Shown piece by piece: positions 1 through 10,125 of a DNA stretch of 64,000 nt. The stretch is from Moniliophthora roreri (lineage: Eukaryota; Basidiomycota; Agaricomycetes; Agaricales; Marasmiaceae): positions 186,001 to 250,000 of the forward strand of contig LATX02000180.1 of the NCBI GenBank assembly GCA_001466705.2. The letters are read 5' to 3'. Each line of letters starts with the position of its first letter. The stretch's first letter is position 1. The position numbers were made by a program, and so were the translations under genes. The notes under the pieces are model-generated. The model saw only the letters and a program-made list of their open reading frames with translations, searched no databases and was not told where the DNA came from.

Positions 1-21
1 ATCTCTTTGTCCTCAAAGTAC

Positions 22-771
22 ATGCAGCTTCATGGTATCAGGTGCCGTCGTTTATCACAATATCACGAAAAGTTACACAAGAGCATAAGCATCCTTGACC
101 TCTGCGGCATACATGTTGCGTATCTTGACCCAGGTGGCCTTCGGCATTCCATAGAAAAGGTCACGGAAAGCGATGGAAGATGTCATTGGATAGAGACACA
201 ACATACAATTGCTTTTCATGGATCTATCGCCTTTGATGAACCACTAGCGGGTCCATTCGTAGCTGCATGCACTCGCCGTCCCGACTTCATGATTCGGATT
301 CGCCGAGGCCCTAATGATGAAGTGGCCAATTTTCCGGAGGTTTTATGGAGCTGTAGATTTCGACATGCTCGGACCTTTGGTGAACTCGACCAGGCGTTTT
401 GGAAAATAGGGGCGGTACCAAAGAGCGAACAACTATCTGACTGCCAGCGGTACTTGTCGAATGGGATGCCATTGAAGGATTGTCTCGAGTTTGAGGCGTT
501 TGATACAAGTGATTGCGATTTTGATCATGCGCTGTTCAAGCTTGCGAAGATCTGCCTGGACATTCATGGGGTCAAGGATTTGGATGGGCTATATAAACGA
601 TTCATATCGTCGTACGTGAAGGAAGGCGAGCTGCAATTGGATGACAAGGGGGAAGTGCTCGCTATCAACTGCCTCCCGGAAGAGGCTTGGCTCATGAGGA
701 TGTATCTTCTCGGAGCAGAGCTTCCAGCCTTTAGCAGCGATCATATCAGCTTCTCTAATAGGTTTCTGTGA
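22..771 (+). CDS. Hypothetical protein, probably the 3' part of a gene
   Basis: An open frame runs from the window edge to a stop at 769-771. The first ATG is at 22, giving about 249 residues; the gene may start upstream of the window. I do not recognise a family. The product is soluble-looking, rich in Asp, Glu, Leu and Phe, with no signal peptide or membrane segment. No clear intron is needed in the visible part. Function unknown. Confidence 0.55.
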   Translation: MQLHGIRCRRLSQYHEKLHKSISILDLCGIHVAYLDPGGLRHSIEKVTESDGRCHWIETQHTIAFHGSIAFDEPLAGPFVAACTRRPDFMIRIRRGPNDEVANFPEVLWSCRFRHARTFGELDQAFWKIGAVPKSEQLSDCQRYLSNGMPLKDCLEFEAFDTSDCDFDHALFKLAKICLDIHGVKDLDGLYKRFISSYVKEGELQLDDKGEVLAINCLPEEAWLMRMYLLGAELPAFSSDHISFSNRFL

Positions 772-1938
772 AAGTCAGTGGATGTGAGTATCGCTGCATA
801 TGTTTTTTCACCGCTGTACCGTATTATCGGTCGTAATTCTTTGTCTCCTGATCTTTGTCTATGTACACATGCTCTTTGTACCTGTCGATTTGTTATGCGC
901 ATTTCTTCTTGCGGCTAACGCGGCCCAGTGAAGATTGTAGTATTCTCCCAACGAGTCGAGAGGACTTGCGGGAGGAATGCGGGACCTTGGATAGAGAATC
1001 GTCCCAACAGCAGAATCCCCTCGCCACTTTGGCGTAATTTGCACAAAGGTTACGATCGTCATTAACAGTGGAGTCGGGGTATTCTTACCGAACGTTAACC
1101 TTAATGATTTCCGTGGCGTGGGTAGCTTCCAGAGCGTGCGCATAGTACTCATACGTAGTGATGGAACTGTCAGTCAGAGTAACTCCTCGTGAACAAGTGA
1201 CAGTGAGTGTGTTCGGGGACGGCGAAGACAGAATTAAGAGCGAACCTCAAGATACTAATCCAGTGTTTGTCCACTCAGTATGAAGGTGCTAAGAGCCCAC
1301 AGGTGATGGAGTCAGATGGAGGTCAAGATTGAAGGGTGTCAAAGCCACATTATGACCGGCACGAGACCGGCTGCATTGCTAGCGTGTGGTTGCAACTTCT
1401 CGCACAGTATCCACTCTTTCTGATTGACTTCCACCATGGTCAGTCGCGATCGGATATTTGGCATCTCCTTCCGAGATCCTTGGAGTTTAGGCGAATTTTT
1501 TTTTCCGCTGCCGGGAGACGGACACCTGAGTTACAAGTAATAACACCCAGAACCTTCACAAAGATAAGCCTGGGTATCTTCAAGTCACCCGACCTCGTCG
1601 AGGAAGACTTCAAGATTTAAGCACCGTAACGCGTATCACTATCACGTCCGGATATATCTTGCGCTCAAGATATTGAACGCTTCCTTTTTCGTCGAAACAC
1701 CCCAAGAAACGACCTGGTATCGAGGAATCTGGCGGCTTGGAGCAGCTACCGATTAGCAAGCCTTTGTTCGCCCCTGTTCGCTGTTTCCTTTTACATACAA
1801 GTCCTGACGCAAGGCTCCATCTCCGCCGGACAAGGGTAGCCTATATATTATAACGTGGAATAAGTCCAGCAAAAATCCGCCTTTGTTATCTTACGCTTGG
1901 GTACGCCTTTCATCTCAACAATTCCCTCCAATCCTCCG
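772..1938. other. Intergenic, no supported gene
   Basis: About 1.1 kb between the hypothetical ORF and the kinase-like gene. Only short unconvincing frames are present. An AT-rich TATA-like stretch (tatatattataacg) lies around 1841-1854, roughly 85-95 bp before the proposed start of the next gene, and may be its core promoter. Confidence 0.5.
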
Positions 1939-2879
1939 ATGACCACACTCTGTATCCGATTCCCCCTAACCCAGTGGCCTGGATGGCATGTATCCGAGTT
2001 TATTCTCAATTCCTCGGACCAGAGGTCTATGCTATCACCTTCGTCTTCATCTATAATAGTTCAAGTCGACCCAGAAACAGACTCTGACTATTCTTCTGAC
2101 TCCCCTGTGTTCCGTGCATCAATCAAAGACTCGCTCAGCGACGCGTCATCTCTTCACGCCCGTCAAGACGGAATCAGGGTGGCGCTAAAATTTGCACTCA
2201 GGGAAGACCTTGCGGAAGACCTGGCTCAGGAAGCTGAAGTCTACGAGAATGCATTGGAACCCTTACAGGGGAGTGCGATCCCTCGCTGTTATGGGCTCTT
2301 CACAGGGGTTGGAGAAGAAGGACAACAGATTGCATGTTTAGTTTTGGAGCATTGCGGCGAGAACATTAATCAACCATTCTGCATGCTTCCGCTGGACATA
2401 AGGTGCGTTCTTCATTTCCTAATTATAACGAACAGATCCAACCCTCATTCTTTCTGACCTGGGCAAGAATGCGGATACTTGAACGTCTCTGTGACCTTCA
2501 CAAGTGTGGAGTCCACCATGGCGATGTGAGTCGAATGCATTCTTGCGATACTCGAACGATGCCTAACCTTGTTTTTTCCTTTAGTTTGCCGAACGCAATG
2601 TCTTAACACACAACAACGAAATCCGTCTCATTGACTTTGACCAAACCGAGTTTCACGACTGTGATTGCGAACGTACTTTTGACTTCCGACCGGGAGCCAA
2701 ATTACCTGAACCAGAAGAGTTTGGCTGCCCCGCACTTTGGGAGATATGCCGATCTGAGATGAGGCTTTGGGATGAGAGCTACGACCTTCATGAAGGTATG
2801 TAAGCTGATTTCTCCCTTTTGGGTTCCGTATGACTGACGAGACCGGTAATCTGCAACAGACAGGCTAGCAAAACTATGA
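1939..2879 (+). CDS. Small protein-kinase-like protein
   Basis: Four exons (1939-2402, 2468-2525, 2585-2795, 2860-2879) sum to 753 nt, 250 residues. Motifs seen: a VALKFALRED strand with the ATP-site lysine, a glutamate-rich helix (AQEAEVYENAL), then HHGD with the catalytic Asp, ERNVL with the metal-binding Asn, and IDFDQ in place of DFG. The C-lobe after this point is very short (about 60 residues) compared with a full kinase domain, as in many compact kinase-like proteins of mushrooms. The frame is open upstream of 1939 but has no earlier ATG; the upstream start would be TTG. Active kinase versus pseudokinase cannot be decided; substrate unknown. Confidence 0.7.
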
Positions 2880-3283
2880 GTTCAATGATAACCATTCTAA
2901 TATCGATACCCTTGGGTTGGTTACACCCTCCTTATGTATTGCTAATTGCTTTGTGTACACTATATACCGTAATGTCCATTCTCTTTCGTTCGACTCCTTA
3001 CTTATAATGTTACCAATGTTGCGAATTGGCGGGATAAGGCTGAGGTCGGCGTAATAATTTCCCAGATAAGATAACGGCATACGGAACTCGCCTACGTCGA
3101 GCATGACCTAATTTTAATACTCTTCATTCTCTACCACGGACCAACATGCAGGCGAACAGGACCATCCTTAAAACATGCAGTAGATTGAGGTGTCTGTGAG
3201 TTTCCAAGCTCTCCCGCTTCACGAGACACCCTTCTTCACGAAGTTTATATAGTCCGAGGAGCGAATTCGGTGGAAGGCGTGCA

Positions 3284-5032
3284 ATGGCTACTGCACCTGA
3301 GAAGCTCCAGGAGTTTGGGGAGTACCATGTCACTGGCGGTCTTGGAAGGATTACGAAGGGAATCATGTCCAAAGCACAAGGCTCATATGTGCAGTTCCAA
3401 GATGGCAGAAATATGCTAGATTTTACGTGTGGAATTGGGGTTACCAATTTGGGTGAGTCATTAATCAAAGCTTGTTGTCAGCGATGTACTGATTCGAAGG
3501 GTTAATCTAGGCCACTGTCATCCAAAAGTCAGTAAAGCTGCCGCTGAGCAGTGTTTGAGCCTCAACCATGCTCAGGTGTGCCGACCTCCGGCATTCGGTC
3601 CTTGACAGGAACCTTAAGTTTGTTTACAGTGCAGTATCGCATTCCATGAGCCATACCTTCGTCTTATCGAGAAGCTACTCCCGGTCATGCCAGACAAATC
3701 ACTAGATTCGTTTTTCTTTTGGAACTCTGGCTCTGAAGCCGTTGAAGCTGCGTTGAAGATGGCGAGGATCATCACCGGCAAACAGAACATCATTTGTATG
3801 CAGGGTACGTGCTCCTCATTACCTATTCAGTCGAAGACGAACTCACAAACTGATAGGCGCCTATCACGGAAGAACGTTTGGCGCTATGGGTGTCACGAAG
3901 AGCAAGACAATTTACTCCGAGGGCGTCTCGCCCCTGATGGTACGTGCCGTTGTAACTCATCAGCGAATCATTTCTGAGCTTCATTACTATAGCCAGGAGC
4001 CTTCCCGATGCCGTTTCCTTTCTGGCATCAGCATGCTCTTCCGCCGTCGGCTTCTCCTTCTGTCCTCATTGCGCAGTCACTGTATCAGCTGCACCTTCTT
4101 CTTGCCCAACAAACTGCGCCTTCGGATACTGCCGCGATCATCATAGAACCTGTCCTAGGAGAGGGAGGCTACGTTCCAGCACCCAAAGAATTCTTGCAGG
4201 GTCTTAGGGAGGTCTGTGACAAGCATAACATTCTGTTGATCATCGACGAAGTGCAGAGCGGCTTTGGCCGCACTGGAAAATTCTTTGCGGTCGAGGAAAG
4301 TGGCGTCAGACCCGATATTCTTATAATGGCGAAGGTAATGACTCGGTTCATTGTTGTAGACTTTTGCATTTTGATTGAGAACGTTACTAAGGGACTTGCC
4401 AATGGCTTCCCATTAAGTGGAGTCGTCAGTCGAAAAGAGCTCACCGACAAGCTTAAACCTGGTTGTATGGTGAGTAATTAATCAGTACCAACGCATCTGT
4501 ATTGATAGAGCTTTCTGGTAGGGGGGTACCTATGCTGGAAATGTAGTCTCGTGTGCAGCTGCTTGTGCAGTCGCAGATGTGATCAAAGAGGAAAACGTTT
4601 TGGCCAATGTCCAGACACGGTAAGTGCTGTTCCATGCCGGAACTCATATTGAATAGTATTTTGACAATTTGGTATCGTAGTTCCGAACAACTCTTTGCTT
4701 CCCTGCATTCACTCAGAGACGACCCAACTCTTGCACCGTATATCCTCGATATTCGTGGTAAAGGCTTAATGGTTGCGATGGAATTTGCATCCTCTGAGTC
4801 TGTTGGTGCACCTTATGATCCTATCACTGTGCAAGACCAGGGGCTGAAAGTAAAGAAGGGCATGGCTAGCCGAGTCGCTAAGAAGTGCATCGAGAAAGGA
4901 ATGCTCTTGTTGACTACCAGTGCTTATGAAGTGGTGAGATTCATACCTCCTCTGACCATCTCGGAAAAGGACATGCAAGAGGGGTGTGCGATCTTCGCTG
5001 AAGCTTTACGAGAGGTTGTGAGGGAGCAATGA
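3284..5032 (+). CDS. Class III PLP-dependent aminotransferase, 4-aminobutyrate transaminase-like
   Basis: Eight exons (3284-3452, 3511-3575, 3630-3804, 3857-3939, 3993-4334, 4392-4469, 4522-4619, 4681-5032) give exactly 453 residues, the usual length for the family. Visible motifs: WNSGSEAVEAALK (cofactor phosphate region), GAYHGRTFGAM, the IIDEVQSGFGRTG signature with the PLP-contacting Asp, MAKGLANGFPL with the Schiff-base lysine, and GGTYAGN. Class III enzymes of this subgroup move an amino group from a terminal amine (GABA, ornithine, beta-alanine or a related compound) to a keto acid. No clear mitochondrial presequence is seen, so a cytosolic enzyme is inferred. The exact substrate cannot be read from sequence alone. 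Confidence 0.9.
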
Positions 5033-5162
5033 GAGGGATGTGACATCAAGAAATAGCTCGGAAAATGCCATGTAGACTTGAACCCAGTTTTCGGTAGCAA
5101 TCATTGTATACAAAAGGTTCATTCAGTTTCTAAAAGTACTCTAAAAGGTCCATTTCGGAAAG

Positions 5163-5959
5163 TCAATAAACTCCAGGGAATAACTTGTAAGGTACGTCTT
5201 GTCTCCATTTCGCCCACTTATCACCAAACTCCCTTGCGAGAATCTCTTCTTCAGATGTTATCCGCATCATCAGCGTCGCAACCATCAGCGTTATTCCACC
5301 GAACCAGCCCATCACCACCATTCTACCCCAAAACGTCCCGAGGATCCCGCTTTCTCTGACCCATGATCCTGGTATAAGATGTTGAAAGACGCCGAATGAG
5401 AGGCTAATGACAGCTCCCGTGTATGATGGGTGGCGAACCACCGAGTATAATCCAGACGTGACGAGTTTATGATCCTTCTGCACACTGAGTTCGAATGTAA
5501 AGGACGCTCCCAAGGCGCGGAAGCAATGTACGCGTATGATGCCTCCCAACGCGACCAAAAGGGAGGTGATAATGTAGACCGGCTTTATCTCCGTCACCCG
5601 ACTGACAAGGTCTCCGGAAACTAATGTCCGCGAGACAAGTAGCGAGGAAGTTATCGGTGAAGTGGGTCGGTAGGCGAGTGATAATATTAGCGCTGTCTCT
5701 AGGAAGCAGGCAGTCCAGAACAACATCTGATTATCGTTAGTCGCCACTTGGGGAATCCAGAATTAATAGAGCATACCTTGAAATAAGTAACCGGACCGCC
5801 AGCTGTGAGAATACGTCTCAGGACGACTTCTCCGGTGTGCGCAACTCCTTCGTTAGGAATGTACTGCTCTTTGACAGGCGGCGGCCTGTTTGGCGGAGTC
5901 ATCCCAACATGGAGCGAAATAGTTGATAGTAGGAGAAAGGGTAGCTTGATGAGGGACAT
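5163..5959 (-). CDS. Isoprenylcysteine carboxyl methyltransferase (ICMT)-like membrane protein
   Basis: Two exons (5959-5777 and 5726-5163) joined through a 50-nt intron with a CTAAC branch site give 248 residues. Several hydrophobic helices are visible. The VVRHPSYTGA motif and the C-terminal EEEILAREFGDKWAKW ... FPGVY segment match the conserved S-adenosylmethionine-binding C-terminal region of the ICMT/phospholipid methyltransferase superfamily. Such enzymes act in the ER membrane. Whether this copy methylates prenylated CaaX proteins or is one of the divergent fungal ICMT-like paralogues is uncertain. It converges on the aminotransferase, about 130 bp away. Confidence 0.85.
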
Positions 5960-6010
5960 TTTTCTGGTTTCTGGAAAGTTGTTGTTGCTCTGCGAAGATA
6001 GAGGGACATG

Positions 6011-6020
6011 CTTATATATA
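6011..6020 (-). promoter_or_regulatory. TATA box of the ICMT-like gene
   Basis: On the minus strand the sequence reads TATATATAAG, about 52 bp upstream of the ATG at 5959. Spacing and sequence suit a core promoter, but no transcript evidence is available. Confidence 0.45.
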
Positions 6021-6797
6021 CTCCGGGACCCAAAATACCAAGGATAAGGTTAGATGGCCAACTTGGGTTGATTCCTACAGCTCCGCTATAGCAGACGTGA
6101 ACACGCCGGACTGGCATTCAGAATGCTCGGCAGAAGTCCTTCAATCAAGTGACCGACTTAGCCAGGCACTGCTTTGCTTTCCGAAGCGTTCAAACCCCAG
6201 GGAGCAAGAAAACCTAGGATGGAGTACACGATGGTCGGGGTTCTGCATTAACTTTTTGATCGCAAAGTACGCTATGGAGTCTTGGTCTCTCGGTCTTCAC
6301 AAGAGTACTGGTGAAAGTTCAGGGTCTCGCTTTGCATTTGAAGAGGGACGATTTTAGTTTGATTGACCGAACATGTATGAATGATAAAACATACGGCACA
6401 TATTGACTGTCAGCTGCTCTTCTCAATTCCAGGCCGTTGTCCACGGCAGGTATGTTCTAACGGCGCTTTTTGTTCACCGTTCCATCGCACAAATGATTGA
6501 TCAATTGGAAGATACGGATTTGTGCGAATGAGACCTGATATCAACGGAAATCGCTTTAGAAAAATGATGAGAACATATCAACATGCCGTAGCATTAGTAG
6601 TTGCCGGGAATGTGGGCTTCTTCCCCATCCGTCACTGGAAGAGATGGGCCGCTGGCCATGGGTTGCTGGGTTTTCTGGAATGCGGATGGGCACAGCTCAA
6701 CGAACGTTAATGGACCGGGGTCACTTCTCACGTTAGTCACAGCAATCAAGCCATATCCAGTCGATCAAGTAGGGATATTCTGCTACTACACTATTGT
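6021..6797. other. Intergenic, no supported gene
   Basis: Short open frames on the plus strand (around 6097-6357 and 6522-6801) have no recognisable content or splice support. The stretch holds the promoter side of the ICMT-like gene and the 3' side of the phosphatase gene. Confidence 0.5.
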
Positions 6798-8551
6798 CTA
6801 ATTGAGTCCTACAAATTGAACATCCCCATCCCTCTTCGTCGTCAAAAATTTCATCTCACTGACAGCACCCTCTACGCCTTGCAACCCACACATCTCAACA
6901 AAATCACCCGATGCCTCTCGTCTCTCACCATTCACATACTCAATAAACGCATCTAATGGACAGCTCTCCCCAGGTCCACATTTACAATTGGGTATGGGAA
7001 TTGGTGCATCATTGGCCCTCACCCGCACGAATGTCTGCATTGCTACTTCTCTTTCGCATAACGTGTCGTTGACAGTTCCTCCAAGAACATTGCCTTGATG
7101 AACTATGCCTAATTCTTGCTGTTCAGCAAGTGTGGGTCCACCGATGGAGCAGGTCATACGCTCGAGAGCGACGTTGCCGAGAAAGGAGACGAGGAACGAG
7201 GAACGGAAGGTCCGTCTAGGGTCGGTGAAGCGTTGAGTTACAGGGAGTGGGTAAATTGTTTCCTCTTCATCTGCGCATGTCGTAGTTGAGTTCCACAGTC
7301 CCAAAGCAGAAATAATCGGAGGTATATTGTTGTCATGCTATAACACAAAGTTTCAGCAAGAGTTTTTACAAAAAAGAGCGTTCGACGTACCGTGAAGGTC
7401 ACAATCAATGGAGGAGGTGTTAAGGTGCCATTCTCGACCGCGGCAGTTCCCGGTCCTGCAGCGAACAGGTCGGTGATTGCTTTAACCCAAGGATACCCAG
7501 TCGCAGCGGATATCGGATTTCCCGGCCCAGAACCGTAGTAGTAATTCAGATCGTGAGCGTATTCATAGTCAAGCCATTCGGATTCTACATGGGATAAACC
7601 AGTATTTAGAAGCTTCTCAAAACAATCGAGAAGAAAACAGACCTTCGAATATTTGGCAGAATCTTCGCTCTCCGCCGACTTCGTACCCGAAGCCACACAA
7701 ATCCTGCATAACACCAATGTCCGTCGAATTCAGTTCAAGTCCATCCAAAAATTGGTTCAAACGGTTGGCAATAGCAGGACGGAAAGTGGCTCTGAATGCA
7801 TCGGAGTTCTTCGAACCTGCACCACTGAAGTTTCCGTATGCAGGACACGACGACGATGGAGTGAGCGAGTCGGCAAAGGTGGTGTTAGTGGCAGAGTCGA
7901 TAAGAGTGATGACGGTGCCTCGGTTCAAAGAAGGCGTCGTGAGATAATTTCCTTGGGAAAGATAGCCTCGAAGGAAGTAAGTCGCGGTATCAACTACCCT
8001 TTGCTGGCTAGCTGCCCTGTTCGATGAGAAATCAGTGACGAGACAAATATTTACAAAGGCAACTCACCAGACCGTGAAGTTTTCTCCCCCACTCGTGAGG
8101 CCGTATCTCTTTCGCAGTCTTACCCCCAATGCGAAAGCCTCTCCGGCACCAGTTGACGAAAGATACAGTGGTTGATAAGGTTCATCGTCGATCGGAAGCT
8201 CCCAGGACGGAATAAAACTCAAAGGGCCTTTTGTTGTATACGTCGCGTTTTGGAATTTTGAAAATAAAATTTTCCAGCCGATATAAGATCCTGGTTCGGG
8301 GTATCGTCTGGGTAAAGAACTTCGTCATATATCTACTAGAGATGAGACAACTCGGAAACTCACGCGCCATGACGAGCGATATAGGCTGCTTGGTCAACAA
8401 CACATCCTTCTGGCACCTCACTCGCTATCCCAGATTGCGAAGGCGCGTCAAAATACGGTGAAGCAGGTCCTGAATGGTGCAATGGGTTGAACGGAACATT
8501 ACTAGCAAGGACTGCTGCTTGTGCCAACACAAGGACGATCCCCGAGTGCAT
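6798..8551 (-). CDS. Secreted histidine acid phosphatase (phytase-like)
   Basis: Five exons (8551-8364, 8307-8068, 8016-7643, 7584-7391, 7337-6798) sum exactly to 511 residues. The N-terminus is a signal peptide (MHSGIVLVLAQAAVLAS). The catalytic ARHGARYPEPG motif is split by intron 1; the distal HDNNI (HD proton donor) starts exon 5. Many N-glycosylation sequons and paired cysteines fit an extracellular enzyme. This family hydrolyses phosphomonoesters by a phosphohistidine intermediate, and fungal members include phytases. Substrate choice between phytate and general phosphate esters cannot be settled here. The downstream half carries a Cys-rich tract (CKCGPGESCPL) before the C-terminus. Confidence 0.93.
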
Positions 8552-8945
8552 GATGGGGTTCAGGTCGTTCGATAGCTGAGAGAAAATGCCTCTATAAAAA
8601 GGTCGTTCGGACTTCCGTGAGCCATACGATCCAAATCGTGTGATTATTATAACGGCGGACGGCTGCTGAGGACATTGCTGATTCCGAGAAAGAAGAATTT
8701 TGAAGAACGTGTGTTGAAATACCGCAATGGTTCGGAGGTCGCCTGTAGACGCTCTGTTCAAGGTCGGTCCAGGGTCGGCCCGTCTTCCGCGGCTTGTTCT
8801 CTTACCGTCGTCGCACTCAGCCCGAAACCTTGTCCTTTCTGGGTTCACCATGCTGTTTTTCATCGGAACGTGGAGGACTCGTGTTTTAGGAAAGAGATGA
8901 TCACAAGGGAAGCTGAGGTCCCTTGGTGTCAGTACTTCCTTGCCC

Positions 8946-9689
8946 ATGGATCCTCACAGTTGGTATCTATTCCGTTTGTCCCGATCTCAATATGCTGACT
9001 AGATTCTTTTCATGCAGAACGACCCTCAGAGGACTCGGAGAAAGCCATCGTTGAAGAAAAAGAGAACAGCAAAGCGGAAGAATTTTTAGCTAGCGACAGC
9101 TACGACCGTCGACAACTTTCGCAACAGGGCTTTCACACACTGTCGATCTGTGTTAGTGTTTCGCAAGTGCTCTGATCTTGCGCTTTGTCTTATACTTTCG
9201 CAGGCCATCTTCCTAGCTGGTATACAAGGCCAGGTCCTCTCATTGACTGTAGGCCAGGATGGCATCCATTCAGACGCAGTAACGGCCCTTTTCTTCATCG
9301 GACTCTTCGCGGACGTATTTGGAGCCGTCCTCAGCTTCGCATCTGCCCGCTGGTTCGAAATGATTACCGACCGAGAGGCTGCGTTCTGGCGCGAGCGTCA
9401 ATGGGAGGCACAGCATAAGACCAAAGGCCGCCAATCGACCACGCTGAGACTCGTGGATCGCTGGGTGTTCATCTCGATCGTTTCTGGTCCATATTTGGTC
9501 ACTATAGGATTGACAGCATTCGTTCTGGGCTTGTTGGTTTACATCTACGAGACCCAAAGTCTCTTCCTGATGATTCTGATCACTTTATTCTGTGTTTTTT
9601 GTTTCTGCTTCATTCCGCCATTCGTTCTTAGGCACAGTCGCATCCAAGTCCTGACTCATTTACGGTTGCAGAGGCGATCAGACTCGTAA
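8946..9689 (+). CDS. Multi-pass membrane protein of unknown function
   Basis: Exons 9018-9151 and 9204-9689 are well supported. The 52-nt intron 9152-9203 has a GTTAGT donor, a CTGAT branch site and a CAG acceptor. A 13-nt first exon at 8946-8958 (MDPH) with a GTTGGT donor is tentative. The total is 210 residues. An acidic, charged N-terminus (about 48 residues) is followed by about four hydrophobic helices; the central loop (residues ~95-125) is basic and polar. The last helix pair is very rich in Phe, Cys and Ile. Similar small membrane proteins are common and uncharacterised in agaricomycetes. It is divergent from the phosphatase gene. Confidence 0.65.
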
Positions 9690-10125
9690 TAGAGACTGCC
9701 AGTGGCGCTTCCTTTGATGTATTTACTTTCTACTCCATGCTGTTTGGAGATCCAAAGATCTGATTGCAACGAGGTTTGCCTAGTCAACAGCAGCTTCAGC
9801 GCTTAGCACGCGCTAATCATCGAGTCATGGGCCTCAAGATTTTGACACCAACCCTGCATCACTGGCGCATGACCTTCACCACCTGCATTGCGATCAATGA
9901 CTTCTTTTACCTCGAGGCATTCGTTTTCGCGTTTGACTCGAAAATAAGGGCTGTTATGAAGCGCTAAGCGAGCATCTCACAAATTTGTAGACCCTTTTTT
10001 TTTTTTTTTTTTTACTTCCGTGTCACAGAAGGTCGGATCGTGTTGACCCGTTGACTCATAGAACGGGTTTATATTTAGTGGTGGCTCTCGGTTTTAGTTT
10101 TATACCTATTTTCTAACCCCCCAAA
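9690..10125. other. Intergenic with a 19-nt poly-T tract
   Basis: No gene is supported. A run of 19 T residues occupies 9995-10013, about 110 bp before the AAA ATPase start. It may be a nucleosome-excluding promoter element. Confidence 0.45.

Noticed and set aside
9995..10013. Poly-T run as the poly-A end of a retrotransposon
   Set aside because: No target duplication or reverse-transcriptase-like sequence is adjacent; a promoter poly-dT tract is simpler.
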